DNA from: Hominisplanchenecus_A murintestinalis | Lineage (GTDB): Bacteria; Bacillota; Clostridia; Lachnospirales; Lachnospiraceae | Direction: 5' to 3' | Length of the DNA: 47,685 bases | Assembly (NCBI RefSeq): GCF_943193015.1 | Contig: NZ_CALPCM010000021.1 | Span: 1-47,685, forward strand | Shown here: piece by piece, positions 7,756-17,800 of the stretch | How positions within the stretch are numbered: position 1 is the stretch's first letter | Layout: each line of letters starts with the position of its first letter | The notes under the pieces: generated by a model | The model's database searches: none | Told to the model about the DNA's origin: nothing | What the model saw: only the letters and a program-made list of their open reading frames with translations | Made by a program: the position numbers and the translations under genes

Positions 7756-10002
7756 ATGGAAAGTTTAGAGCAGAATATTATACGCACGGAATATTCGGAC
7801 GTGATGCAGAAGTCTTATATTGACTATGCTATGAGCGTTATCGTTTCGCGCGCGCTTCCGGACATCCGGGACGGACTCAAGCCGGTGCAGCGCCGTACGC
7901 TTTATGATATGTATGAGCTGGGTATCCGCTATGACAGGCCGTATAGGAAGTGCGCCCGTATCGTGGGCGATACGATGGGTAAATACCATCCCCACGGGGA
8001 TAGTTCTATTTATGAAGCGCTGGTAGTGATGGCGCAGGAATTTAAAAAAGGGCTTCCTCTGGTGGACGGCCATGGAAATTTTGGCTCCATAGAAGGGGAC
8101 GGGGCGGCTGCTATGAGATATACAGAAGCACGCCTGCAGAAGATTACCCAGGAGACGTTTTTAGGTGATTTGGATAAAAATGTAGTGGATTTTCTGCCAA
8201 ACTTTGATGAGACAGAAAAGGAACCTGAGGTGCTTCCGGTACGGATTCCGAATTTTCTGGTAAACGGTTCCGAGGGAATCGCCGTAGGAATGGTCACCAG
8301 CGCTCCGCCGCATAATTTGGGTGAAGTGGTGGATGCAGTGCAGGCCATGATTAAAAACAGCAAAATTACGGATGAAGAGCTGATGCAGTACATCCAGGGA
8401 CCGGATTTTCCGACAGGGGGAATTGTGGTAAACAAGGATGACCTGCCCCAGATTTACAAGACCGGGACGGGGAAAATCAAAATCCGGGGCAAGGTGGAAG
8501 TGGAGCAGCTAAAGGGCGGGAAAGAGCGCATCGTGATTACGGAAATTCCTTATACGATGCTGGGGGCGAACATCGGGAAGTTTTTAAACGATGTAGCGTC
8601 CCTGGTGGAGACGAAAAAGGCTTCGGACATCGTGGATATTTCAAACCAGTCCTCAAAAGAAGGTATCCGTATCGTGCTGGAGCTGAAGAAAAATGCAGAT
8701 GCGCAAAACCTGATTAACTTGTTGTATAAGAAAACCCGGCTGGAAGATACGTTCAGCGTGAATATGCTGGCGGTATGCGATGGAAAGCCTGAGACGATGA
8801 GTCTTAGAAATGTGTTGGAGCATCATATCGATTTCCAGTTTGAACTGGCGACGCGGAAATACCGTACGCTTCTGAATAAAGAGCTGTCGAAAAAGGAGAT
8901 TCAGGAAGGTCTTATCAAAGCATGTGATGTGATTGATTTGATTATTGAAATCCTGCGGGGAAGCAAGAGCCAGAAGCAGGTAAAGGCATGCCTGATCAAT
9001 GGGGAGACGGAAGGGATTAAGTTTAAGTCAAAGGAATCAGAAAAGCTGGCGGCAGCCCTGCGTTTTACAGAGGCGCAGGCTACAGCGATTCTGGAAATGC
9101 GTCTGTATAAACTGATTGGGCTGGAGATTGAGGCGTTGATGAAGGAGCATGAGGCGACCCTGAAAAATATTGCCCGCTATGAGGATATCCTGAATAATTA
9201 TCGGTCTATGGCGAAAGTGATTATCAAAGAGCTGGAGGCAGTGAAAAAGGAGTATGGGACGCCGAGGAGAACCGTGATAGAAAATGCTGCAGAAGCTGTC
9301 TATGAAGAGAAAAAGCCTGTCGAGACAGAAGTGGTATTTCTGATGGACAGATTCGGATACGCCAAGACGGTGGATGTTTCAGTGTATGAGCGGAACCGGG
9401 AAGCGGCGGATTCGGAAAATAAATACGTGCTGACCTGTATGAATACAGATAAAATCTGTATTTTTACAGATACCGGAAAGCAGCATACGGTGAAAGTGCC
9501 CGACGTGCCTTACGGCAAGTTCCGGGACAAGGGGACGCCTATCGATAATCTGTGTAATTATGACAGCGCTCAAGAGAAAATCGTATTGGTAGAGTGCCTG
9601 CAGAGAGTGAAAGGGGCGGTGCTTCTGTTTGCAACTGCCCAGGGAATGCTGAAACAGGTAGAGGGCAGCGAATTTGATGTGGCGAAACGTACCATAGCGG
9701 CAACGAAACTGCAGGAGGGTGACGAAGTGGTTTCGATTGCAGATATGAAGGGTATTGAGCAGCTGGCGCTCCAGACCCGCCAGGGATTTTTCCTGAGATT
9801 TCAGGCGGAAGAGGTTCCTTACAAGAAAAAGGGAGCCGTGGGCGTCCGGGGAATCCGGCTGGGAGAAGAGGATGTGTTGGAAGCGGTGCATTATCTGGAC
9901 GCTTCCTGCGAAGGCACGGCAGTATATAAAGAAAAAGAAATCTGCCTGAAACGGCTGCGAATTGGCAAACGTGATACAAAGGGAACAAAGACCCGCGTGT
10001 AA
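7756..10002 (+). CDS. parC: DNA topoisomerase IV subunit A (ParC; GyrA paralogue)
   Basis: The product has 748 residues, shorter than B. subtilis GyrA or ParC (about 800-820). The winged-helix region shows SRALPDIRDGLKPVQRR, the quinolone-determining stretch HPHGDSSIYE (S83, E87) and catalytic Tyr122 in MRYTEARL. A coiled-coil gate follows with ILEMRLYKLIGLE. The C-terminal beta-pinwheel (about 510-735) is recognisable from repeated strands, but I see no QRRGGKG-type GyrA box; that box is needed for negative supercoiling, so topoisomerase IV is favoured. It is co-transcribed with parE. No terminator is seen before the next gene, which has its own promoter. Confidence 0.8.
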   Translation: MESLEQNIIRTEYSDVMQKSYIDYAMSVIVSRALPDIRDGLKPVQRRTLYDMYELGIRYDRPYRKCARIVGDTMGKYHPHGDSSIYEALVVMAQEFKKGLPLVDGHGNFGSIEGDGAAAMRYTEARLQKITQETFLGDLDKNVVDFLPNFDETEKEPEVLPVRIPNFLVNGSEGIAVGMVTSAPPHNLGEVVDAVQAMIKNSKITDEELMQYIQGPDFPTGGIVVNKDDLPQIYKTGTGKIKIRGKVEVEQLKGGKERIVITEIPYTMLGANIGKFLNDVASLVETKKASDIVDISNQSSKEGIRIVLELKKNADAQNLINLLYKKTRLEDTFSVNMLAVCDGKPETMSLRNVLEHHIDFQFELATRKYRTLLNKELSKKEIQEGLIKACDVIDLIIEILRGSKSQKQVKACLINGETEGIKFKSKESEKLAAALRFTEAQATAILEMRLYKLIGLEIEALMKEHEATLKNIARYEDILNNYRSMAKVIIKELEAVKKEYGTPRRTVIENAAEAVYEEKKPVETEVVFLMDRFGYAKTVDVSVYERNREAADSENKYVLTCMNTDKICIFTDTGKQHTVKVPDVPYGKFRDKGTPIDNLCNYDSAQEKIVLVECLQRVKGAVLLFATAQGMLKQVEGSEFDVAKRTIAATKLQEGDEVVSIADMKGIEQLALQTRQGFFLRFQAEEVPYKKKGAVGVRGIRLGEEDVLEAVHYLDASCEGTAVYKEKEICLKRLRIGKRDTKGTKTRV

Positions 10003-10018
10003 AAAATGTCGAATGGGG

Positions 10019-10047
10019 TTGAGTTCGGATACACAAGAGGGTATACT
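10019..10047 (+). promoter_or_regulatory. Promoter of the PurF-like gene
   Basis: TTGAGT (10019-10024), a 17-nt spacer and TATACT (10042-10047) fall in the 90-bp gap after parC, so the next gene can be transcribed separately from the topoisomerase genes. Confidence 0.65.
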
Positions 10048-10092
10048 GATAGAGAAGTACAGAAAGGCTCAATTTTGAAAGGAGTATAAGTT

Positions 10093-11496
10093 ATGGGTGG
10101 AATATTCGGTGTTGCATCGAAACAGAATTGTGTGATGGATTTGTTTTTTGGAGTGGACTACCATTCCCATCTGGGAACGAGGCGAGGGGGAATGACTGTA
10201 TACGGAGGAGCCGGATTCAATAAGGCAATCCATAATATAGAAAACTCACCATTCCGGACAAAGTTCGAGCGTGATGTAGAGGAGATGGAAGGGAATCTGG
10301 GAATCGGCTGTATTTCGGACAGCGAGCCGCAGCCTTTGGTTATCCAGTCGCACCTGGGAAGTTTTGCGATTACGACAGTGGGAAGGCTGGATAATGAACA
10401 GGAATTGATTAAATTGGCATATCAGAAAGGCCCGACTCAGTTTCTGGAGATGAGCGGCGGCAGAATCAATGCTACGGAGCTGGTGGCTTCCCTGATTAAC
10501 CAGAAGGATAGTCTTGTAGAAGGTATTCGGTTTGTACAGGAAATCGTGAAAGGCTCCTTGACGCTTTTAATTATGACAAAAGAGGGAATATATGCCGCCA
10601 GGGACAGGATGGGAAGAACGCCGCTGGTTATTGGGAAGAAAAAGGATGCGTTCTGTGCATCTTTTGAAAGTTCTGCATATATTAACCTGGGCTATGTAGA
10701 TTATAAGGAATTAGGACCTGGGGAAATCGTGTATATGACGCCTGAGAGTGTAGAGACAGTAAGCCCTCCGGGAAAGGAGATGAAGATATGTTCTTTCCTC
10801 TGGGTATATTATGGATACCCTACCTCAACATATGAAGGTGTAAATGTGGAAGAGATGCGCTACCACTGCGGAAAAATGCTGGCTAAGCGTGATAATGTGG
10901 ATGTGGACTATGTGGCAGGTGTTCCGGATTCAGGAATTGCCCATGCCATTGGCTATGCCAATGAGTCCGGGATACCGTTTGCGCGTCCGTTTATTAAGTA
11001 TACGCCGACCTGGCCTCGTTCTTTTATGCCTGCGAAACAGAGCCAGAGAAATCTGATCGCCCGGATGAAACTGATTCCGATAGATGCTTTGATTCGTGGA
11101 AAAAAGATGCTGCTGATTGATGATTCTATTGTGCGCGGCACGCAGCTAAGGGAAACGACAGAGTTTTTGTATCAGAGCGGTGCGAAGGAAGTACATATCC
11201 GCCCGGCGTGTCCGCCGTTGCTTTTCGGATGCAAATACTTGAATTTCTCCAGGTCGAAATCCGAGCTGGATCTGATTACCAGAAGGATTATCCGGGAGCG
11301 TGAAGGCGATAAGGAGGCGGAAGTACTGCAGGACTATGCGAACCCTGACAGCCAGAATTATAAAGAGATGGTGGATGAGATACGGAAGCAGCTGAATTTT
11401 ACCAGCCTTCGGTTCCACAGGCTGGATGATATGGAAGCGTCTATTGGGATTTCACCGTGCAAGCTTTGTACATATTGCTGGAGCGGCAGAGAGTAA
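10093..11496 (+). CDS. PurF-like phosphoribosyltransferase lacking the catalytic cysteine
   Basis: The product has 467 residues, the normal PurF length, starting at ATG with AAAGGAG. True amidophosphoribosyltransferases begin Met-Cys-Gly-Ile; Cys2 is the glutaminase nucleophile. Here the start reads MGGIFG, so the nucleophile is Gly. The glutaminase pocket is also changed: GTRRGGM where QHRGQE is usual, and VGRLDN in place of the G-NG-L-N oxyanion strand. The phosphoribosyltransferase half looks intact, with the PRPP loop MLLIDDSIVRGTQL (339-352). The 4Fe-4S ligands of Bacillus-type PurF also seem kept: C233, C380, and C456/C459/C462 near the end. It should therefore not hydrolyse glutamine. 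It might use ammonia or another amine, or be regulatory. No other pur gene is nearby, which suggests a specialised paralogue and not the pathway enzyme. Confidence 0.82.
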   Translation: MGGIFGVASKQNCVMDLFFGVDYHSHLGTRRGGMTVYGGAGFNKAIHNIENSPFRTKFERDVEEMEGNLGIGCISDSEPQPLVIQSHLGSFAITTVGRLDNEQELIKLAYQKGPTQFLEMSGGRINATELVASLINQKDSLVEGIRFVQEIVKGSLTLLIMTKEGIYAARDRMGRTPLVIGKKKDAFCASFESSAYINLGYVDYKELGPGEIVYMTPESVETVSPPGKEMKICSFLWVYYGYPTSTYEGVNVEEMRYHCGKMLAKRDNVDVDYVAGVPDSGIAHAIGYANESGIPFARPFIKYTPTWPRSFMPAKQSQRNLIARMKLIPIDALIRGKKMLLIDDSIVRGTQLRETTEFLYQSGAKEVHIRPACPPLLFGCKYLNFSRSKSELDLITRRIIREREGDKEAEVLQDYANPDSQNYKEMVDEIRKQLNFTSLRFHRLDDMEASIGISPCKLCTYCWSGRE

Positions 11497-11545
11497 GCGT
11501 ATGTTAGGACAGTCGGATAGCAGAATTGTTAAGGAGATGAGGGAA

Positions 11546-11983
11546 GTGCAGCCATATGAACACAGAGTACAGTACTATGAAACAGATCAGATGGGCATTG
11601 TCCACCACTCCAATTATATCCGCTGGTTTGAGGAAGCCAGGACAGATATGCTTCGCCAGATAGGAATTGGGTATGGAGAAATGGAGTGCAGGGGCATTGC
11701 CAGCCCGGTGCTGGAAGTATCGGCAAAATACCGGGCGATGACGCGTTTCGAAGATATGGTGGTTATCCGTGTAGATGTGGTGGAATTTAACGGAATTACT
11801 CTGCGGCTGGCTTACCGGGTAGAAGATAGAGAGACAGGAGAAGTCCGGTGTACCGGGGAAAGCAGGCATTGTTTTCTGGATCAGGCGGGGCACCCGATGT
11901 CTCTTAAAAGAAGCCGGCAGGAGATTTATGAGATACTTTCAAGACAGGTCTGCACAGGAAATGCGCAGACCATGAAAAAATAA
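11546..11983 (+). CDS. Hotdog-fold acyl-CoA thioesterase (4HBT, YbgC-like)
   Basis: About 145 residues. The 4HBT hallmark is clear: VQYYETDQMGIVHHSNYIRWFEEARTDML, with the catalytic Asp in TDQMG and the following HH. Such enzymes hydrolyse short acyl-CoA thioesters. Start choice: a GTG at 11546 has AAGGAG nine bases upstream (11531-11536) and gives the usual short N-terminus. An ATG at 11537 abuts that site, and an ATG at 11501 lies just after the PurF-like stop with only a weak GAGAG. Any of the three may be annotated. It follows the PurF-like gene closely and is probably co-transcribed. No terminator is visible in the 20-bp convergent gap to aroA. Confidence 0.82.
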   Translation: MQPYEHRVQYYETDQMGIVHHSNYIRWFEEARTDMLRQIGIGYGEMECRGIASPVLEVSAKYRAMTRFEDMVVIRVDVVEFNGITLRLAYRVEDRETGEVRCTGESRHCFLDQAGHPMSLKRSRQEIYEILSRQVCTGNAQTMKK

Positions 11984-12003
11984 TTCAGGAATACAAAAGT
12001 ATA

Positions 12004-13284
12004 TTATGAGCAGATGATTTGTTTTAAATCTGTATAGAATCCTGGGTAGCTGATTTTTACGCAGTCGGCTCCCAGGATTTCTGTTTCTCCTTCGGAAACC
12101 AGAGCGGCGACGGCAAAGGACATAGCGATGCGGTGATCCAGGCAGCTGTCAACTTGTGCGCCGTGGAGTGTATGGCCGCCTTCAATTATCATGCCATCCG
12201 CTGTGGCGCGGATGTGCGCGCCCATAGCCGAAAGATTTTTAACCATAACGTCGATGCGGTTGGATTCTTTTACTTTCAGTTCTTGCGCGTCTTTGATGAC
12301 AGTGGTGCCTTCTGCAAAACATGCCAGGACAGCGAGGATTGGGACTTCGTCAATTAGTGTCGGGATGATGCTGCCGTTTACAGTAATGCCGTGGAGACGG
12401 CTTGTTTTTACCAGCAGGTCAGCCGTGGGTTCTCCGCTGCTTTGTCTTTTATTCAGGAGTGTAATGCTGCCGCCCATCTCTCGAAATACCCGCAGGATGC
12501 CGTCACGGGTGGGATTGATGCCTACATTTTTTATCAGTATTTCAGAATCCGGAACCATAAGCCCGGCAGCGAGAAAATATGCGGCGGAGGAAATGTCTCC
12601 CGGTACATGGACATGCTGCCCGGTCAGCCGTGGGTTTGGGCTGACAGATGCATGAGTGCCTTCAGAGCGGGCGTCCGCCCCAAAATAGCGCAACATGATT
12701 TCTGAGTGGTTCCGCGAGAGGTAAGGTTCTGTTACGCTGGTAGGGCCGTCGGCATAAAGCCCTGCAAGTAAAATAGAAGATTTTACTTGTGCAGACGCCA
12801 CGGGAGATAGATAATGAATGCCGTGGAGAGACTTTCCCGTAATATGCAGCGGTGCGCATCCGTTGTCCCGGATACTGGTAATCTGTGCGCCCATCTGTGT
12901 GAGCGGCTCTATAATCCGTTTCATGGGGCGAGTTTGGATAGAAGCATCTCCATTTAGAAAAGTTTCGAATTTCTGCCCGGCAAGGATACCGGAAATCAGC
13001 CGGGTAGTAGTCCCGCTGTTCCCGGTGTTCAGTTCCGACGTGGGTTTTGAGAGCCCGTGGAGCCCTTTTCCATGAATGCGGACAGTATTTTCCAGGAGTT
13101 CCACAGAAATACCAAGTTTCCGGAAACATTCGATGGTAGAAAGGCAGTCGGCGCCCAGAAGAAAGTTTGTAACTTCTGTCGTGCCCTCTGCTAACGCTCC
13201 CAGCATAACTGCACGGTGGGAGATGGATTTGTCGCCGGGAACCGTCAGCTCCCCGCGTAGTTTTTTTACTCTGCTATATTTCAT
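12004..13284 (-). CDS. aroA: 5-enolpyruvylshikimate-3-phosphate synthase (AroA)
   Basis: The product has 426 residues, the family's usual length. Signatures are PGDKSISHRA (K19, S20, R24), NTGNSGTTTRL, NGDASIQTRPM, IPTLIDEVPILAVLA with the catalytic Asp, and KVKESNRID. The enzyme joins shikimate-3-phosphate and phosphoenolpyruvate, the sixth shikimate step. It lies 36 bp downstream of tyrA on the same strand, so the two form an operon for chorismate and tyrosine. aroC is about 33 kb away at the window end, so the pathway genes are split. Confidence 0.95.
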   Translation of the reverse strand: MKYSRVKKLRGELTVPGDKSISHRAVMLGALAEGTTEVTNFLLGADCLSTIECFRKLGISVELLENTVRIHGKGLHGLSKPTSELNTGNSGTTTRLISGILAGQKFETFLNGDASIQTRPMKRIIEPLTQMGAQITSIRDNGCAPLHITGKSLHGIHYLSPVASAQVKSSILLAGLYADGPTSVTEPYLSRNHSEIMLRYFGADARSEGTHASVSPNPRLTGQHVHVPGDISSAAYFLAAGLMVPDSEILIKNVGINPTRDGILRVFREMGGSITLLNKRQSSGEPTADLLVKTSRLHGITVNGSIIPTLIDEVPILAVLACFAEGTTVIKDAQELKVKESNRIDVMVKNLSAMGAHIRATADGMIIEGGHTLHGAQVDSCLDHRIAMSFAVAALVSEGETEILGADCVKISYPGFYTDLKQIICS

Positions 13285-13320
13285 AATATCTGTAGTTTCC
13301 TTTCTAATATGCCGGCTGTG

Positions 13321-14418
13321 TCATCGCTCGTAAATGGTGTAACGGTATTTCCTAAGCAATCCGACGGCTTTCTTCCGTGCTTCTTCCTCATAGAACTCGA
13401 CCTGGAGTACGGCTTCTTCAAACTCACGGTTGTGGACGATACCGATATTTTTAATGCTGATACCGTTGGTAGCCAGGATTGTAGCCAGTGCGGCAATTCC
13501 TCCGGCTTCGTCCACCATATCGCAGTAAATAGAGTAGACTTTTTTGAGAGGTCCCCGTGAAACGTCAGATATAGAGTTCCGGTAATCCCTTGAAGTGTCA
13601 AAAAGCTCATAAATCTTGTGGCTGTCATGCTCTGCGAGCGCGATTTTGACTGATATCAGGCTGTTGATATAGTTGTCCAGCACGGTAATGATATTTTCCC
13701 GGTTTGTGGAGCAGATTTGCTCCCACATTTCCGGGGAAGACGAAGCAATCCTTGTGATATCTTTAAAGCCGCCCGCGGCTACGGTTTTCATCGTTTCCCT
13801 GTCATTGTCAGAATCTTTCACCAGATTTACCAGTGAAGACGCAATGAGATGGGGGAGATGGCTGATTGCCGCTGTCACGTAATCATGTTCCCGGTAATCC
13901 AGGATTAGGGGGAGCGCTTTGATTGTCTGTACTAGATTTTCGTAGCGCTTTACTTTGTCAGGCGAGACTTCCTCAGTGGGAGTCAGCACATAGTAAGCGT
14001 TCTCCAGAAGATGCCGCTTGGAATTGACGATTCCTGTCTTTTCAGAGCCTGCCATTGGATGGCCGCCGATGAAGTTTTTCTGCATCCCGAGGGCGTTGAT
14101 GTGTTCATGGATATCCGTTTTGGTGCTTCCCACGTCTGTCAGAATACAATCTTCCTTTAGAAAAGGTTTCAGGGTTTGGAGGTAGGCGACATTTGCTTCC
14201 ACGGGCGCGCACAGGAAAATGTAATCGCATTCCCCGTAAGCATTGCCGATTTCTGTACACGCATCATCAATAATCCCCTCAGAAAGCGCATACCGGGCGG
14301 TTTCAATGCTCCTTGTATGGGCAGTAATGTGCACGCCCGGATAAAAATATTTCAATGCTTTGGCGATGGAACCGCCAATTAGTCCCAGGCCAATAAAGCC
14401 AACCTTAAAATCATTCAT
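13321..14418 (-). CDS. tyrA: Prephenate dehydrogenase with C-terminal ACT domain (TyrA)
   Basis: The product has 365 residues. The NAD-binding Rossmann motif is GFIGLGLIGGSIAK (7-20). GGHPMAGSEKTG (118-129) and SHLPHL (186-191) carry the conserved active-site histidines. Residues from about 295 form an ACT domain (EAGGIAALATILATNGISI), the usual site for tyrosine feedback inhibition. The enzyme oxidatively decarboxylates prephenate to 4-hydroxyphenylpyruvate. It is the first gene of the tyrA-aroA unit, with a strong promoter upstream. No chorismate mutase domain is fused. Confidence 0.94.
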   Translation of the reverse strand: MNDFKVGFIGLGLIGGSIAKALKYFYPGVHITAHTRSIETARYALSEGIIDDACTEIGNAYGECDYIFLCAPVEANVAYLQTLKPFLKEDCILTDVGSTKTDIHEHINALGMQKNFIGGHPMAGSEKTGIVNSKRHLLENAYYVLTPTEEVSPDKVKRYENLVQTIKALPLILDYREHDYVTAAISHLPHLIASSLVNLVKDSDNDRETMKTVAAGGFKDITRIASSSPEMWEQICSTNRENIITVLDNYINSLISVKIALAEHDSHKIYELFDTSRDYRNSISDVSRGPLKKVYSIYCDMVDEAGGIAALATILATNGISIKNIGIVHNREFEEAVLQVEFYEEEARKKAVGLLRKYRYTIYER

Positions 14419-14465
14419 GAAAAAAGTCCTTTCTCTGCCGCGTCCTTAAACGCACAATTATTGTT

Positions 14466-14494
14466 ATTCTACTATGCAGGAATTCCAATGTCAA
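14466..14494 (-). promoter_or_regulatory. Promoter of tyrA-aroA
   Basis: On the minus strand, a perfect TTGACA (14489-14494), a 17-nt spacer and TAGAAT (14466-14471) lie 48 bp upstream of tyrA. Confidence 0.75.
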
Positions 14495-14522
14495 CACTTT
14501 GTTGCGTCACAGTGCGACAGTT

Positions 14523-14665
14523 GTAACAGTTCAGCCCGGGACTTTGCACTTGCTGCAAAGTCCGTGAGAATGCGTAAATTCAGCCAGAGAATCCAGCCCT
14601 TTGTGCTCAGCAAACTTTAAATGGGCTGGATTCCGTAACAGTGAATCCGCAGGCTGAACTGTTAC
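14523..14665. repeat. Palindromic dispersed repeat with 14-bp terminal inverted repeats
   Basis: The 143-bp unit is bounded by GTAACAGTTCAGCC (14523-14536) and its exact complement GGCTGAACTGTTAC (14652-14665). Inside are a perfect 10-bp hairpin GGACTTTGCA/TGCAAAGTCC (14539-14548 and 14554-14563, 5-nt loop) and a perfect 11-bp hairpin GAATCCAGCCC/GGGCTGGATTC (14589-14599 and 14623-14633). GTAACAGT at 14635-14642 also pairs with the right end. A second copy lies at 47612-47685 in reverse orientation. There is no coding capacity. It could be a MITE, a REP-like element or a structured RNA. Confidence 0.8.
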
Positions 14666-14720
14666 CAACAGTTTGGGAGAGCGAGGCGGCATTTTGGGGT
14701 ATTTGGGGTGAGGAAATGAT

Positions 14721-14749
14721 TTGACAAATGTAGTTTCAAGGAATATAAT
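14721..14749 (+). promoter_or_regulatory. Strong promoter of the SGNH surface protein
   Basis: A perfect TTGACA (14721-14726), a 17-nt spacer and a perfect TATAAT (14744-14749). The leader to the ATG at 14844 is about 90 nt. This consensus site and the dispersed repeat together fill the 425-bp gap after tyrA. Confidence 0.8.
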
Positions 14750-14843
14750 TAAAAAAATGTGATTTTTCACAAAACAGAGGCGAATAAGCTATGAAAATTA
14801 TAGGAATTACCCAAGAAATTTGATTAAATGCAGGAGGGAGAAT

Positions 14844-17800
14844 ATGAAAGAGAAATGCAAGAAGATACTTTCGCTTGTACTGGCAGGGATTTTGGCTGTC
14901 AGCGGGGGAAGCGTGCAGGCGGCGGAACGTACGTCGAGGGGTGCGTCCATGGAAGAGGGACTTTCCTATGATGCGTCTGAGTTCAGAGGGACATCTTTTA
15001 ATGGAACAAATGTGTTTTCAGTGTCAGAAAGCGACGCAAATCTTCTTAAAGAAAATTTGCGGAGCGCCATAGGCGTAGATATTTCGATTACTTTTAAGCC
15101 AACAAGCTTTCCTAAAAATTATATTAATTTGTTGGAAATTTACGACAAGGATAATAATTCGAATTCTGAAAGCGGCAAAAATTCATCGATTGCTGTGATT
15201 GTCGGCACAAACGGTACGGTATATGTGATGTCGGGAAGTTCACAGGGAAGCACGGATTGGGCGATACCGACAGGGCAAAGGCTTTCAGCTAATGCGTCTT
15301 ATACATTAAATCTGTCTATTTCCGGGACAGGCGCAAGCTGTTCGTGGGACAACGGAAATGAATGGGCGGCAACAGATGCTACGGCAAAAGGCACGAAGGA
15401 TTTTTTTAGGGCGTTTTTTGGAGAAACCTCAACGAATTACAGGGATTGGCGCACGGAAATAGATGCGGTAACGATTGGAGGATTAAGCGGAAACAGTTAC
15501 CAGAAGCATACGAATTTTGGAAATCTAAATGGAGAAGTTACTGCCGTGACTGTTTCAGGAGTATCAGAACGCGGAGACGCTACCGGGATGTTCGCGGCGG
15601 ATAAATATGACAATACCTGGCTGTTTGGCGGCGGTGTTGAGACGCAGGGAAGGTTCGAAGAAGTCGGAGGAGTCAGGAACTTTATCGGACAGTTTGAGGA
15701 ATATGTGCGCTGGGTAAAGCGTGTGGACGGTGTTGTGCTTGGGATGCAGCGGTATACGATGAACGCTGGAAAGTCAGGCCAGGATGCCCAGGCGTTTGCG
15801 TCTGAGCTGGACAGCCATATTTCCAGGCTGGATCCAATGGCGGTATCTTATTTGGTTGGACCAGAAGATTATCTGAGAGGTGCAGAAGGGATAGAGGATT
15901 TTAAGGGCGCGTTAACCAGTATTATTCTAAAGGCTCTTGCTATGAAATATAATGAGGGGTTTGCGGTAATTCAGCTTCCACATGCGGTAAAGGACGCAGA
16001 AACAGCAGAAAATGTTTCCCTTTATGCGGCAGCGGCGAGGGAAGTTGTGCAGACGGCCAGCCCGGAAAACAGGCGGAGGATTATTCTTGTAGATCATTTG
16101 AGCCGGACAGATACAGATAATTTTAAAAATACGATGCTGACAGAGGACGGATTGCTGAATGCTGCAGGGCATTATGAGATTGCAAAGCAGTTTTCAGAAG
16201 ATGTATATGGGCAGACGGCAGGTTTTCCGACCATACAGGACTGGCGTCAGACAGAGGCGCCGGATACCTGGCTGTCACAGGCGCCGGGAGTGGCAGCTTC
16301 GTCTGACAGCCTGAAAGTGACGGTTCCCCAGGAGGTACCCGGAACAGGGTGGAGATACATTCTGGAGATAGATGGGATGGAAATTAGCGGGTTAGCTTTC
16401 GGAAATCCATTTACGATCAGTGAGCTTCCTAAGGGAAAAGAATACACCCTGACAGTCAGGACGCAGGACGGAACGGTTCAGTTTGTTCCGGTGGCAGGAG
16501 AGATTGAGGAAGGGAATCAGGCAGCTGCGGCGGAGACGGAACGCACGGAGCTGCAGGAGGCAATCCGGGCGAAAGCAGATGATAAAGCAACTCCGTTGAC
16601 GTGGCTTTTTATGGGAGATTCGATTACCCATGCCGCGCAGCATACGGGCGGTCATGACGGTATTGCACAGCTTTTTGAAAAATATGTAAAAGAAGATTTG
16701 GGGAGAGTAGACGACATCGTAATAAACACGGCGGTATCTGGTGCGACGGCGGCGAGGACGCTGGAGCACATTGAGCAGCGTATGACAAAGTATTGCCCTG
16801 ATATCGTATCTATTATGCTCGGAACAAACGATGCGATAAATGATACTTACCAGGTACAGCTTAAGCAGATAGCGGCGAAAATCAGGGAAGTAAATCCGGA
16901 TGCATTGATTATTTTCAGAAGCCCGACGCCGGGGACAGGAAATTGGGGGACAAAGATTCCTGGAGCGACCGGGTCCGTGGCGCGTATGCGGGATGTGGCA
17001 AAAGAAGATGGGAAGATATTGTTTATCGACCAGTGGACCAAATGGCAGGAAGAAATAGATGTATATCCCTATTTGATGAACAGTGCGCACTATTTTGGAG
17101 ATGGAACGGTTCATCCTGGGGCGGCAGGCCAGGCAAGGATGACCAGGCAGTTCATTCGTGAGTGCGGATTGAACACGAACACCAGGATTGCGAATCTGGA
17201 GTACCAGTTTGCTTATGAAGATGTAGCAAAAGATGAGGCTCCAATATATATGCTTGGAGAAAATTCTATTGTGCTGAGTAAAGAGAATTTGCAGGAATTA
17301 TACAGCGAAGGGACGCTTGGCGATGTATGTCTTACGGCTACGGAAAAGACTTCCGGAAGGACTTATTCCATAGAAGGAGGTGGAGAGGAACTTAAGCTTG
17401 ACGGGCTTCCGACAGATCGGATTTATCAGGTGGAAGTCCACGCACTGGTGACAGGAAATACAGCAAAAAGAGTGAAGTTTGAGACTCAGAATGTAGAATT
17501 GAAAAAAGGACAGGTGCAAGAGTTTGTGCTGACGCTAAGTAACCGAAAGCTTAGGGAAACGGCAGTTGGGACAGAGGCAGGCAGTTTTGGAATGAAAGGA
17601 AAAGTTCCGGAGGGGACTTGCACGTATATGTTTGTTGATGGAGAGGGCGCACAGGATAATGATTATTTTGAGATTACAGGTACGGCTCTGAAAGTAAAAA
17701 AGGCTTTGAATGCAAACAGGGCTTACAGCATCCGCGTTCGGGCAGAAATTGGTGAACATGCGGCAGAAGGGGCATTTATCATTCAGACAATGCCTATGCT

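Noticed and set aside
5811..10002. gyrB-gyrA instead of parE-parC
   Set aside because: No GyrA box is visible in the C-terminal domain and no origin genes are nearby. Because the families are close I kept moderate confidence and did not rule it out completely.
10003..10092. Purine riboswitch ahead of the PurF-like gene
   Set aside because: The 90-bp gap holds a promoter whose transcript leaves only about 40 nt of leader, too short for the aptamer, and no conserved core is seen.
12191..12655. Plus-strand ORF inside aroA
   Set aside because: It is a shadow of a well-conserved gene with no ribosome site or recognisable product.
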